From Streptomyces spinosus (GTDB lineage: Bacteria > Actinomycetota > Actinomycetes > Streptomycetales > Streptomycetaceae), in assembly GCF_020400655.1 (NCBI RefSeq), contig NZ_JAINRC010000024.1, positions 1-64,000 of the forward strand: a stretch of 64,000 nt of DNA, given 5' to 3'. The translations under genes and the position numbers were made by a program. Positions 53,501 through 62,040 of the stretch are shown here, piece after piece (the first letter of the stretch is position 1; the number at the start of each line of letters is the position of its first letter). The notes under the pieces are model-generated. The model was not told the DNA's origin and ran no database searches. It saw only the letters and a list, made by a program, of their open reading frames with translations.

Positions 53501-54247
53501 ATGCCCGCGCACGTCCTGATCCTCGGCGGCACCACCGAGGCCCGTCGCCTCGCCGCCGATCTCGCCGCCCGGCCCGGGGTGCGGGTCACCACCTCGCTCG
53601 CCGGCCGGGTCGCGCGGCCCGGGGCGCTGCCCGGCGAGGTGCGGACCGGCGGCTTCGGCGGGCCCGAGGGCCTCGCCGACTGGCTGCGCGCGCACCGGGT
53701 GGACGCCCTGGTGGACGCCACCCACCCCTTCGCCGAGTCGATCACGGACCACGCGGCCCGTGCGGCGCGGGCCACGGGCGTCCCCGCCCTCGTCCTGCGC
53801 CGCCCCGGCTGGCGGCCGGCCCCCGGCGACCGCTGGCACGACGTCCCGTCCCTGGCCGCGGCCGCCGAGGCCCTGCCGGGCCTGGGCCGCCGGGTGTTCC
53901 TCACCACCGGCCGCCTCGGCCTCGCGGCCTTCGCCCACCTGACCGGCCTGCGCTTCCTCGTCCGCTCCGTCGACCCGCCCGAGCCCCCGCTGCCCCCGGA
54001 CACCACCGTCGTCCTGGCCCGGGGCCCCTTCACGGTCACCGGGGAGACCGGGCTCCTGCGCGCCCACCGGATCGACGTCCTGGTCACCAAGGACAGCGGC
54101 GGCGAGGCGACGGCCGCGAAGCTCACGGCGGCACGCGAGCTGGGCCTGCCCGTGGTCGTCGTACGCCGCCCCGCCCTCCCGGCCGGCGTCACCGCCGTAC
54201 CGGACGTGGCGGACGTCCTGGAACGGCTGGGCTTCAGCCAGGCCTGA
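53501..54247 (+). CDS. cobK: precorrin-6A/cobalt-precorrin-6A reductase
   Basis: 248-aa NADPH-dependent reductase of corrin-ring synthesis (precorrin-6A to precorrin-6B; CbiJ in the anaerobic route). Seen: VLILGGTTEARRLAADLA, DALVDATHPFAESITDHA, and the C-terminal VTKDSGGEATAAKL, all typical. ATG 53501, apparently leaderless. The convergent cobF gene 180 bp away is also a cobalamin gene. I see no cobalamin riboswitch in front of it. Confidence 0.94.
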   Translation: MPAHVLILGGTTEARRLAADLAARPGVRVTTSLAGRVARPGALPGEVRTGGFGGPEGLADWLRAHRVDALVDATHPFAESITDHAARAARATGVPALVLRRPGWRPAPGDRWHDVPSLAAAAEALPGLGRRVFLTTGRLGLAAFAHLTGLRFLVRSVDPPEPPLPPDTTVVLARGPFTVTGETGLLRAHRIDVLVTKDSGGEATAAKLTAARELGLPVVVVRRPALPAGVTAVPDVADVLERLGFSQA

Positions 54248-54427
54248 CGACGGCGGCCCGCCGGTGTGGCACCAGGGGGGCGCGGTCCCGCGTGGTTCCC
54301 GCCGTGCCGGTTCGAGGACCGCGGACCGGCCGGCGCGGGGACGGGAGAGACCACACGCACGGCAGACCGGACCTCGGGGTACGCGGCGCGTCCACCGCTG
54401 CTCGGCCCCCGGCCGCCGCCCCGCGCG

Positions 54428-55210
54428 TCAGTCCCGTCCGTCCCGCGACGGGTGGCGGCGCAGCAGGTACGTGTCCATGATCCAGCCCTTGCGCTCCCGT
54501 GCCTCGGCCCGCAGCCGCTCGATGCGCGGGCCGGCCTCGGCGATCGGTCCGGAGACGAGGATCTCGTCGGGTGTGCCTATGTAGGCGCCCCAGTAGATGT
54601 CCATGTCCTCCTCGGCGTACCGCCGGAAGGCCTGGTGCGCGTCGAGCATCACGACCACGTCGTCGACGCCGTCCGGGAAGCCCTCCGCCAGCCGCCGCCC
54701 GGTGGTGATCTGCACCGGCCGGGCCACCCGGTTCAGTCCCGTGCGGTGCCGGGCGACCAGTGCGGAGACGCTGCTGACGCCGGGCACCACGTCGTAGGTG
54801 AACCGCACCGCGCCCCGCTCCAGCACCTCCTCCAGGATGCCGAGCGTGCTGTCGTACAGCGCGGGATCACCCCAGACCAGGAAGGCGCCCGTGCCCGACT
54901 CGTCCAGTTCCTCGGCGATCAGCCGCTCGTAGATCCCGGCGCGGGCGCTGCGCCAGTCCCCGACGGCGGGGGAGTAGGCCGGTCCGCCCGCGGCCCGGTC
55001 CCGCTCCGGATCACGGGCCTCCACCACCCGGTACGACCCCTCGGGCAGATGGGCGTCCAGCATGTCCCGGCGGAGCTGGGTGAGGTCGCTCTTCACCTCG
55101 CCCTTGTCGAGCAGGAAGAACACGTCCGTGCTCCGCAGCGCCTTGACCGCCTGGAGGGTCAGCTGGTCGGGGTCGCCCGCGCCGATACCGATGACATGAA
55201 TCTTTCGCAC
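54428..55210 (-). CDS. cobF: precorrin-6A synthase (deacetylating)
   Basis: 260-aa SAM-dependent methyltransferase of the aerobic cobalamin pathway: methylates C-1 of precorrin-5 and removes acetate. Seen: N-terminal KIHVIGIGAGDPDQLTLQAV (tetrapyrrole methylase signature), DKGEVKSDLTQLRRDML, and VWGDPALYDST. GTG 55210 gives the usual MRKIHVIG start; ATG 55228 would add six residues. Its presence means the corrin route here is the aerobic type. The 180 bp to cobK hold no further gene. Confidence 0.93.
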   Translation of the reverse strand: MRKIHVIGIGAGDPDQLTLQAVKALRSTDVFFLLDKGEVKSDLTQLRRDMLDAHLPEGSYRVVEARDPERDRAAGGPAYSPAVGDWRSARAGIYERLIAEELDESGTGAFLVWGDPALYDSTLGILEEVLERGAVRFTYDVVPGVSSVSALVARHRTGLNRVARPVQITTGRRLAEGFPDGVDDVVVMLDAHQAFRRYAEEDMDIYWGAYIGTPDEILVSGPIAEAGPRIERLRAEARERKGWIMDTYLLRRHPSRDGRD

Positions 55211-55261
55211 GCCCCGAGTCTGCCGCATGCCGCTGACCATGCGTCCACCGGCTCCGCACAG

Positions 55262-55334
55262 CCTGCGACCGACCGCCTGCGGCGATCGCCTGCGACCGAC
55301 CGCCTGCGGCGATCGCCTGCGACCGACCGCCTGC
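55262..55334 (+). repeat. 27-bp tandem repeat, 2.7 copies
   Basis: Two exact 27-bp units (55262-55288, 55289-55315; beginning CCTGCGACCGACCGCCTGC) and a 19-bp partial third copy (55316-55334), without mismatches. It lies between cobF and the DUF309 gene, outside both coding regions. Confidence 0.92.
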
Positions 55335-55363
55335 CCGCGGCTCGCGGAAGGCGGCGTCGGCGG

Positions 55364-55870
55364 TCACGGCCCCAGGCGCGGTGCCTCGGCCCTCGCGTCG
55401 ATCGGCTCCGAGCCGTCCTCGACCCGTCCCGCCAGCTCCCGCGCCCAGCGGGTGAGGCCCGGGAGGTCCAGTCCGTACGGGCGGTCCTCGCCGCGCCCGG
55501 CCGCCCACTCCTCGACCGCGCCGGCACCCCGCCGCAGCAGCCGCGCCCCGCCGACGGTGTTCCCGCGGGCCGCGTGGGTGAGGCCGACCGCCAGCTGGGC
55601 GAGACCCCGCCACAGCGCGCGCTCCTCCTCCGGGCCCGACTTCCAGGCGTCCTCGAACACCTCGTGCGCGTGGAACGGCCGCCCCGAGGCCAGCAGCGCC
55701 CGCGCCTCGGCGACCGTGTCCTGCGGCGTCCGCAGGACCCCCTCCGGCTGCCGTGGGACGCCCTCGGCGCCGTACGGCAACGGGCGCCCCAGCCCGTCCC
55801 GGGGCCGCGCGTTCCGCGCCCGCCCGGCCGTGTCCCGGTCCCTGGCATCCGATGTGCCCGCGTTCGTCAT
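55364..55870 (-). CDS. DUF309 protein
   Basis: 168 aa. Contains the DUF309 core ARALLASGRPFHAHEVFEDAWKSGPEEERALWRGLAQLAVGLTHAARGN (about residues 57-105) with its conserved His-X-Glu and Trp. The first about 45 residues are Arg/Asp-rich and variable. Small helical cytoplasmic protein of unknown function. ATG 55870 is seven bases from GACAAT (complement of 55878-55883), so it is probably leaderless. Confidence 0.92.
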   Translation of the reverse strand: MTNAGTSDARDRDTAGRARNARPRDGLGRPLPYGAEGVPRQPEGVLRTPQDTVAEARALLASGRPFHAHEVFEDAWKSGPEEERALWRGLAQLAVGLTHAARGNTVGGARLLRRGAGAVEEWAAGRGEDRPYGLDLPGLTRWARELAGRVEDGSEPIDARAEAPRLGP

Positions 55871-55974
55871 ACCGCCGATTGTCCCCCGCACCGCCAGGTC
55901 TCCTTCGGCACACCGCCGGGCGTGGGGTAAAGTGCTGTCCGCACGATCACGCGGGGCACCGCGCGTGAGTGCGA

Positions 55975-56048
<74 letters not shown>

Positions 56049-56063
56049 CGTGTGGAAGTCGGC

Positions 56064-56099
56064 CAGGGCCGGTTCCGGAGCCATCCGGAACCGGCCCTG
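56064..56099 (+). terminator. hairpin terminator after tRNA-Pro copy 2
   Basis: Perfect 16-bp stem with loop GCCA: left arm 56064-56079, right arm 56084-56099. The core GGGCCGGTTCCGGA is shared with the terminator of copy 1, only the outermost pair and the loop differing. Confidence 0.9.
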
Positions 56100-56306
56100 A
56101 CGCGTGTGCGGGGACCGGCGGCGTCGGCCCGGCCGGCCGTGCGGCGCTCGCCGCTGACTCGCCGGTCGCCGCGAGGAGCGGTTACCTGGAGCAAAGGGGT
56201 GTTCCCCCGGGTGGCACCCACCGTCCCGGAGGTGCCCGGCCCACGGCCGTGGCGGCCCGCGGGCCGCCCGGCGCCCCTCCCCTCACGGAACGTAAGGACT
56301 TCCCCC

Positions 56307-57323
56307 ATGCGCGGAGCAGTGATCCACGCCCCTGGAGACGTGCGCTTCGAAACCCTGGACGACCCGGAGATCCTGGAGCCGACGGACGCCGTCATCCGTA
56401 CGGCCGTCACCTGTGTGTGCGGCACCGACCTGTGGCCCTGGCGCGGCCTGGACGCGACCGACGAGGCGCATCCCATGGGGCACGAGTACGTCGGCTTCGT
56501 CGAGGCGGCCGGCAGCGAGGTCACCTCGGTCAAGCCCGGCCAGTTCGTCGTCGGCTCGTTCGCGACCTCGGACAACACCTGCGCCAACTGCCGCAACGGG
56601 TGGCAGTCCAACTGCGTGAACCGCGAGTTCATGACCACCTGCCAGGCGGAGTACGTGCGCATCCCCAACGCCCAGGGGACCCTGGTCGCCACCGAGGAGG
56701 TGCCGGGCGAGGAGTTCTGGCCCGGCCTGCTGGCCGTCTCCGACGTGATGGGCACCGGCTGGTACGCCGCCGAGGCCGCCGAGGTCGGGCCCGGCTCCAC
56801 GGCCGTGGTGGTCGGTGACGGGGCGGTCGGGCTGTGCGGGGTGATCGCCGCGAAGGAGATGGGCGCCGAGCGGATCATCGCCATGAGCCGTCACGAGTCG
56901 CGCCAGAAGCTGGCCCGGGAGTTCGGCGCCACCGACATCGTCACCGAGCGCGGCGAGGACGGCGTCGCCCGGATCAAGGAGATGACCGAGGGGATCGGCG
57001 TGGACTCGGTCCTGGAGTGCGTCGGCACCGGTGAGGCCATGCGGCAGGCGCTGCACTCGGCCCGGCCCGGCGGCAACGTCGGCTTCGTCGGCCTCCCGCA
57101 CGAGGTGGCGATCGACGGGGAGGAACTGTTCTTCACCCACGTCGGCCTGCGCGGTGGCCCCGCCCCCGTGCGCCGCTTCCTGCCCGATCTGATCGACCGC
57201 GTCCTGTCCGGGCGGATCGACCCCGGCAAGGTCTTCGACCTCACCCTGCCCCTGGAGCAGGTGGCGGAGGGCTACCGGGCCATGGACGAGCGCCGCGCCA
57301 TCAAGGCCCTCCTCACACCCTGA
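56307..57323 (+). CDS. zinc-dependent alcohol dehydrogenase family protein
   Basis: 338-aa MDR-superfamily oxidoreductase. Seen: catalytic zinc ligands in CVCGTDLWPWRG and MGHEYVGFVE, Rossmann motif VVGDGAVGLCGVIAAKEMGA and ECVGTGEAM. The structural zinc loop is abbreviated: TSDNTCANCRNGWQSNC retains three cysteines, so that site may be degenerate. ATG 56307 follows GGAACGTAAGGAC. Likely NAD(P)-linked, acting on an aldehyde or alcohol. The 200-bp region before it shows only GC-rich inverted repeats. Confidence 0.92.
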   Translation: MRGAVIHAPGDVRFETLDDPEILEPTDAVIRTAVTCVCGTDLWPWRGLDATDEAHPMGHEYVGFVEAAGSEVTSVKPGQFVVGSFATSDNTCANCRNGWQSNCVNREFMTTCQAEYVRIPNAQGTLVATEEVPGEEFWPGLLAVSDVMGTGWYAAEAAEVGPGSTAVVVGDGAVGLCGVIAAKEMGAERIIAMSRHESRQKLAREFGATDIVTERGEDGVARIKEMTEGIGVDSVLECVGTGEAMRQALHSARPGGNVGFVGLPHEVAIDGEELFFTHVGLRGGPAPVRRFLPDLIDRVLSGRIDPGKVFDLTLPLEQVAEGYRAMDERRAIKALLTP

Positions 57324-57392
57324 CCCACGCCGTGGACACGTCGGCAGGGGTACGCCGCCGGCCCGGCAGCGGTGCCGGGCCGGCGGACCTGT

Positions 57393-57563
57393 TCACTGCT
57401 CCTCCTCGTGCCTCGGATGCACGAGGAGGGGGGCGATCGCGGTGGGCGGGGGACCGGCGACGTCGTCGGTCTCGGGAAGGGGGAACAGGACTTCTTCGAG
57501 TGCCGGGGTGATGAAGAGGAACACGATCACCAGGACGGGCACGAGCAGGGCAATCAGGATCAC
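57393..57563 (-). CDS. small single-span membrane protein
   Basis: 56 aa. GTG 57563 is preceded by GGGAGG. The protein is a single hydrophobic helix (ILIALLVPVLVIVFLFITPAL) followed by an acidic, Pro-rich tail (LPETDDVAGPPPT, HPRHEEEQ). No family is recognised. It lies convergent to the alcohol dehydrogenase gene. Confidence 0.65.
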   Translation of the reverse strand: MILIALLVPVLVIVFLFITPALEEVLFPLPETDDVAGPPPTAIAPLLVHPRHEEEQ

Positions 57564-57783
57564 AGCACCTCCCGGAGGTCGGTCTGTGGCACCTGGTTGG
57601 GCCGCTCTCAGGATGCGCCCGAACGGCGTAACGCGCATGTTCTCCGGCCGCCGGGCCCCGACCCGCGGGTCCCGGCCGGACGCGGGGGCGGGGCCGCGGG
57701 GCCGGCCCGGCCGGCCCGCGCACAGGCGTCAGGGGCGGCTCCGATGGTGTCCGCAGCCGCCCCTCGGCCGTTCGTCCCCGGGG

Positions 57784-58467
57784 TCAGGGGGCCACGGCGC
57801 GGCCGGTCTGCGGGGAGATGCGGCCGGCGCACAGGCCCTTGCCGGCCAGCGTCTGCGCGATGCGCGGGATGGCCGCGAGGGTGTTGGCCGGCCACTCGTG
57901 CATGAGGATGATCTGGCCGTTGGTCAGCCGGGACACCGCCTGCACGATCGCGTCGGTGCTCGCGCCGTTCCAGTCCTGCGAGTCGACGTCCCAGATGATC
58001 TGCCGCAGGCCGTACTTGGCCTCCACCGCCTGCACGGTGGCGTTGGTCTCGCCGTACGGCGGGCGGAACAGCTGCGGCGTCCCGCCCCCGGCCGCGGCGA
58101 TGGCCTGCTGGGTGCGGGAGATCTCGGAGTCGATCTGCGCCTGGCTCTGCTGGGTGAGGTGGGGGTGGGTGTAGCTGTGGTTGCCGATCCACATTCCGGC
58201 GTTCGCCTCGGCCCGGACCTGGGCCGGGTAGGCGGCCGCGAACTGGCCCTCGTTGAACATCGTGGCCCGCAGGCCGTTCTGTCGCAGGGCGTTGAGCAGG
58301 GCCGGGGTGTGGTCGTTGGACGGGCCGTCGTCGAAGGTGAGCCCGACGTACCCGGAACAGGTGGCGGCGTGCGCCGGGGCCGCGTCGGTGACGGCGGTGA
58401 CCGTGCCGGCCACGGCGGTCGCCGCGAGGGCCAGTCCGGTCAGCAGGGGGCGGGGTGCGGCACGCAT
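57784..58467 (-). CDS. secreted carbohydrate esterase family 4 (acetylxylan esterase/polysaccharide deacetylase)
   Basis: 227 aa. Signal peptide (MRAAPRPLLTGLALAATAVAG ... AHA) then a NodB domain: motif 1 TFDDGPS (catalytic base Asp and metal Asp), motif 2 HSYTHPH (metal His pair), motif 3 RPPYGE, motif 4 DVDSQDWN, motif 5 ILMHEW. Closely resembles the catalytic domain of Streptomyces AxeA acetylxylan esterases but lacks a binding module. It sits 69 bp after the GH11 xylanase gene on the same strand, matching the xylanase-esterase arrangement known in Streptomyces. It should deacetylate xylan. Confidence 0.92.
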   Translation of the reverse strand: MRAAPRPLLTGLALAATAVAGTVTAVTDAAPAHAATCSGYVGLTFDDGPSNDHTPALLNALRQNGLRATMFNEGQFAAAYPAQVRAEANAGMWIGNHSYTHPHLTQQSQAQIDSEISRTQQAIAAAGGGTPQLFRPPYGETNATVQAVEAKYGLRQIIWDVDSQDWNGASTDAIVQAVSRLTNGQIILMHEWPANTLAAIPRIAQTLAGKGLCAGRISPQTGRAVAP

Positions 58468-58536
58468 GCGGGTGGGTCCTCCTCGGATGGGCGGCGTGAC
58501 CGCCGTGGGGGGTGGACGGGACGGAGGGGGAGGGGG

Positions 58537-59232
58537 TCAGCCGCTCACCGTGAGGTTGGACGAGCCGCTGCTCTGGTAACCCTCGGTGGCGAGGATCATG
58601 TAGTAGTTGAAGCTGCCCAGCGGCATGCCGTAGCGGGCCCAGGCGTCGAAGTGGTTGCCGGTGGTGATGGTGCCGCCGGTCCTCCTGGACTGCCGGACGC
58701 TCCAGTACTGGTTGAAGGTCCTGGTGCCTTCCACGGACGGAGCGTTGTACCGCGTCGTCTGGTAGACGTCGTACGTGCCGCCGTCGCTGGTGACCGTGCC
58801 CTTGTACGTCCCGGTGGGCCGGTAGTTGCCCCAGTTGTCGACGATGTAGTACTCGACGAGCGGGTTCGAGGTCCACCCGTACAGCGACAGGTAGCCGTTG
58901 CCGGAGGGGTAGAAGCTGCCCGAGTACTGCACGTTCCTGCGTCCGCCGTTGCTCCAGCCCTTGCCGGCGACGAAGTTCCCGCAGTTCGTCCACGAGGTGC
59001 TGTAGTTGCCGCCGGAGTTCAGGGTCATCGAGACCGAACCGCCGCCGTCGGTCCAGAAGGAGTAGTAGAACCCGTTGTTGGTGCCGGTCTGGTTGGTGGT
59101 GATGACCGTGGCGGCGTTGGCGGTGCCGGGCAGCAGCAGCCCGGACGCGGACGTGGCCAGCGCGAGCGCGCCGGCGCGGTTGATGAAGCCCCTCCGGCTC
59201 ATCGGGCGGGTGAGGGCGTGCTCCATGTCCAT
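58537..59232 (-). CDS. secreted endo-1,4-beta-xylanase, GH11
   Basis: 231 aa. Tat-type signal ([21 protein letters not shown] ... NAA) followed by a GH11 jelly roll: [18 protein letters not shown], nucleophile Glu in [13 protein letters not shown], thumb [20 protein letters not shown], acid/base Glu in [12 protein letters not shown]. No carbohydrate-binding module, as in XlnC-type enzymes. ATG 59232 is four bases after GGAGG. Probably an operon with the CE4 esterase. Divergent from the GH10 gene across a region rich in CGAAA half-sites. Confidence 0.95.
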   Translation of the reverse strand: MDMEHALTRPMSRRGFINRAGALALATSASGLLLPGTANAATVITTNQTGTNNGFYYSFWTDGGGSVSMTLNSGGNYSTSWTNCGNFVAGKGWSNGGRRNVQYSGSFYPSGNGYLSLYGWTSNPLVEYYIVDNWGNYRPTGTYKGTVTSDGGTYDVYQTTRYNAPSVEGTRTFNQYWSVRQSRRTGGTITTGNHFDAWARYGMPLGSFNYYMILATEGYQSSGSSNLTVSG

Positions 59233-59359
59233 GGTTCCTCCTGCGTGAGGTGGGTTGTCATGTTCGCGCCATACGCCATGGCCGGGCCGTCCCCAGGGGA
59301 GGGAGGGCTCGATTGCTGGAGAGTATGCGGCGGGTTCGAAAGGGCGGTCAATGCGTCTG

Positions 59360-59418
59360 TTTCCGAAACATCATCGAAACTTGACGGTGAACTACGGGAT
59401 GTATAGCCGAAAGTTTCG
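59360..59418 (+). promoter_or_regulatory. LacI-type operator cluster in the GH11/GH10 divergent region
   Basis: CGAAAGTTTCG at 59408-59418 is a perfect 11-bp dyad. Nearby are TTTCCGAAA (59360-59368) and CGAAAC at 59375, partial versions of the same motif. They lie between the divergent GH11 and GH10 genes and match the site in front of the sugar-binding protein gene. Confidence 0.75.
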
Positions 59419-59513
59419 AAATGGAGTGACGGTCGGGCCCGGAGAACTCTCCGCACGGTGGTTGACGCGGAATTGGCACCTGTTTAGCGTGACGCAACGC
59501 TCGTCAGGCAATG

Positions 59514-59524
59514 CGAAAGTTTCG
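59514..59524 (+). promoter_or_regulatory. LacI-type operator at GH10 xylanase start
   Basis: Second exact CGAAAGTTTCG, 21 bp before the GTG start of the GH10 gene and 106 bp from the first copy. This spacing would allow DNA looping by a tetrameric or paired repressor. Likely ligand-controlled by the LacI protein encoded at 60879-61901. Confidence 0.75.
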
Positions 59525-59545
59525 AACTGCCCACAGGAGTTGCCC

Positions 59546-60631
59546 GTGAACCTGTCCCGCTCCTTCGCGGCCGCCGCCTCGGCCTGCTGCCTGGCCCTGC
59601 TCCCCCTCGCCGCCGCGAGCCCCGCGAGTGCCTCCGGGGGCGCCGCGGTACCGGACCGTCCGCTGCGACAGCTCGCCGCCGACGACCACCTGCGGGTCGG
59701 CACCGCCGTCGACATGTCCGCGCTCGCCGACGACGCCGCCTACCGCCGGCTCGCGGGCTCCGAGTTCTCCACCGTCACACCGGAGAACGTGATGAAGTGG
59801 GAGGCGATCGAGCCCCGTCAGGGGGAGTACGACTACGCGGCCGCCGACCGCCTGGTCGACTTCGCGCGCGAGCACGGCCAGAAGGTGCGCGGTCATGTCC
59901 TGGTCTGGCACAACCAGTTGCCGTCCTGGCTCACCTCCGGCGACTTCGGCGCCGACTGGCTGCGCGAGATCCTGCACCGCCACATCACCGACACCGTCCG
60001 GCACTTCAGGGGCAAGGTCTGGCAGTGGGACGTGGTGAACGAGGCGTTCAACGAGGACGGCACCCTGCGTGACACCATCTGGCTGCGCGAGCTCGGTCCC
60101 GGCTACATCGCCGACGCCTTCCGCTGGGCGCACCAGGCCGACCCGCACGCCCTGCTGTTCTACAACGACTACAACACCGAGTGGACCGGCCCGAAGAGCG
60201 ACGCCGTCTACGACCTGCTCAGCCGCCTGCGCGCGGAGGGCGTTCCCGTCGACGGGGTCGGCTTCCAGGGACACCTCGGCATCCAGTACGGCCTGCCCAC
60301 CGGCGTGGCGGCCAACTTCGCCCGCTTCGACAAGCTCGGACTGGCCACCGCCGTGACCGAGGCGGACGTGCGCATGCCCCTGCCGGCGGACCCGGACAAG
60401 CTCGCCACCCAGGCCGAGGGCTACCGCCTCCTGCTCGACGCCTGCCTGCGCGCCCGCCACTGCGTCTCGTTCACCGTCTGGGGCTTCACCGACACCTACT
60501 CCTGGGTCCCCGGCACGTTCCCCGGCGAGGGCGCCGCGAACCTGTACGACGAGGAGTACCGCCCGAAGCCGGCGTACCGCGCGCTCCAGTCGCGACTGGC
60601 GGGGCGGGCGCGGGCCGGGGGTGCCGAGTAG
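59546..60631 (+). CDS. secreted endo-1,4-beta-xylanase, GH10
   Basis: 361 aa. Signal peptide NLSRSFAAAASACCLALLPLAAASPASAS, then a GH10 TIM barrel: TPENVMKWEAIEP, HVLVWHNQLPSWL, acid/base Glu in WDVVNEAFNEDG, GVGFQGHLGIQYG, nucleophile Glu in ATAVTEADVRM, and FTVWGFTDTYSWVP. It ends after the barrel without a CBM. GTG 59546 follows AGGAG by six bases. Hydrolyses xylan backbones to oligomers taken up by the transporter encoded downstream. Operators precede it and a perfect terminator follows. Confidence 0.95.
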   Translation: MNLSRSFAAAASACCLALLPLAAASPASASGGAAVPDRPLRQLAADDHLRVGTAVDMSALADDAAYRRLAGSEFSTVTPENVMKWEAIEPRQGEYDYAAADRLVDFAREHGQKVRGHVLVWHNQLPSWLTSGDFGADWLREILHRHITDTVRHFRGKVWQWDVVNEAFNEDGTLRDTIWLRELGPGYIADAFRWAHQADPHALLFYNDYNTEWTGPKSDAVYDLLSRLRAEGVPVDGVGFQGHLGIQYGLPTGVAANFARFDKLGLATAVTEADVRMPLPADPDKLATQAEGYRLLLDACLRARHCVSFTVWGFTDTYSWVPGTFPGEGAANLYDEEYRPKPAYRALQSRLAGRARAGGAE

Positions 60632-60645
60632 CGCATGCCTCCGCG

Positions 60646-60689
60646 CCGTGCGGACCGGCCGGCCCCCGACGGCCGGCCGGTCCGCACGG
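60646..60689 (+). terminator. 19-bp perfect hairpin terminator after GH10 gene
   Basis: CCGTGCGGACCGGCCGGCC (60646-60664) pairs completely with 60671-60689 around a 6-base loop. It lies 15 bp after the GH10 stop and also beyond the stop of the convergent LacI gene, so it may end both transcripts. The rest of the gap to 60878 shows no gene. Confidence 0.88.
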
Positions 60690-60878
60690 CTGCGACCCGA
60701 TACGGCGGACGATGCGCCGGTACCGGGGTGTGCCCTGCCCGCGTGCCGGGCGGCCGTGGATGCGGGCGGGACAGGCGCGCCGGAACGCCGGCGAGGCTCG
60801 CCCGGCAACCCGCCGGCCGCCGGACGGCCCTCGCGCGTACCGCGCCGGCGGAACGGGCGCCCCGCCGTGTCGGGTCCC

Positions 60879-61901
60879 TCAACTCCTCGCAGGCGGTGCC
60901 GTGCTCTGCCGTATCACCAAGTGCGTGGCCAGTTCGATGCGCAGCGCCGCCTTCCTGGTGTCCTTCGGCCGCAGCAGCATCCGGGCCGCCTCCTCGGCCA
61001 TGCGCTGGAGCGGCTGTTGGACGGTGGTCAGCGGCGGGCTCGACCAGCGGGCCGGCGGTACGTCGTCGTAGCCCACCACCGACAGGTCCCCGGGCACGCT
61101 CAGGCCGAGGACCCGGGCCGCCTCCAGGACGCCCAGCGCCTGGAGGTCGCTGCCGGCGAAGATCGCCGTGGGGCGGTCGGGCCGCCGCAGCAGGTCCATG
61201 GCGTGCTCGAAGCCGCCCTGGACGTGGAAGTCGCCGAACCGTACCAGCCCGGGGTCCGGTTCGTGGCCGGCCATCGCCATCGCCGAGCGGTATCCGTCCA
61301 GCCGGGCCAGTGAGCACATCAGGTCCTCGGGGCCGGTGATGATGGCGACGCGTCGGTGTCCCTGGTCGGTGAGATGGCGGGTGGCGGCGACTCCGCCGGC
61401 CCAGTTGGCCGAGCCCACGGACGGGACGTCGGGGTCGGGATCGCCCGCCGGGTCCACGATGACGAACGGAATGGCCCGCGAGCGCAGTTGACGCTTCACG
61501 TCCTCCGGCACCGTGGAGAAGACCAGCAGCACCCCGAGGGGCCGGCGGCGCAGCACGCCCGCGATCCACTCGGGCCCGGGAGCCTGCCGGGTCCCGCTCT
61601 CGGTGAGCGCCACGGTCGCGTCGTTCTGCTTGGCGACGTTCTCCACCCCGCGGATCAGTTCCATCGCCCAGACGCTCTCCAGCTCGTGGAAGACGATCTC
61701 GATGAGCGGGGCCTGCGGCTGTCCGGGAGTGCGCCGGCGGTAGCCGTGGGTCTCCAGCAGACGTTCGACCTTGGCGCGGGTCGCAGGCGAGACATCCGAA
61801 CGACCGTTGAGGACCTTCGAAACTGTCGGCAGCGAGACGCCGGCTTCTCGCGCCACTGCTGCCAGGGTGACTCTTCGACCGACCTGGGCTTCTTCGGGCA
61901 T
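60879..61901 (-). CDS. LacI-family repressor of xylan utilisation
   Basis: 340 aa. N-terminal HTH VTLAAVAREAGVSLPTVSKVLNGRSDVSPATRAKVERLLETHGYRRR (residues about 12-58) and a sugar-binding core (VGGAATRHLTDQGHRRVAIITGPEDL-type segments, PTAIFAGSDLQALGVLEAARVLG, VVGYDD). ATG 61901. Divergent from the sugar-binding protein gene; CCGAAACTTTCGG lies between them, and the same core recurs at the xylanase genes. By analogy with BxlR-type repressors it probably responds to xylobiose or related sugars. Confidence 0.93.
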   Translation of the reverse strand: MPEEAQVGRRVTLAAVAREAGVSLPTVSKVLNGRSDVSPATRAKVERLLETHGYRRRTPGQPQAPLIEIVFHELESVWAMELIRGVENVAKQNDATVALTESGTRQAPGPEWIAGVLRRRPLGVLLVFSTVPEDVKRQLRSRAIPFVIVDPAGDPDPDVPSVGSANWAGGVAATRHLTDQGHRRVAIITGPEDLMCSLARLDGYRSAMAMAGHEPDPGLVRFGDFHVQGGFEHAMDLLRRPDRPTAIFAGSDLQALGVLEAARVLGLSVPGDLSVVGYDDVPPARWSSPPLTTVQQPLQRMAEEAARMLLRPKDTRKAALRIELATHLVIRQSTAPPARS

Positions 61902-62014
61902 GGCCGCAGCATAGGACACTCGGCCGGATAACGGTTTGGCCGCGTAGGTGCACGACCGTTGACCATTTCTTCCCTCGACTCCTACTGTCCAGCGCATGAC
62001 TTTCGGGTCCAGAG

Positions 62015-62027
62015 CCGAAACTTTCGG
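62015..62027 (+). promoter_or_regulatory. LacI-type operator before the sugar ABC transporter
   Basis: CCGAAACTTTCGG, a perfect 13-bp dyad, 13 bp before the binding-protein ATG; an extra half-site CTTTCGG lies at 61999-62006. It shares CGAAANTTTCG with both sites near the GH10 gene. Placement in the divergent region implies control of lacI itself too. Confidence 0.8.
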
Positions 62028-62040
62028 AAGGCGGACGATC

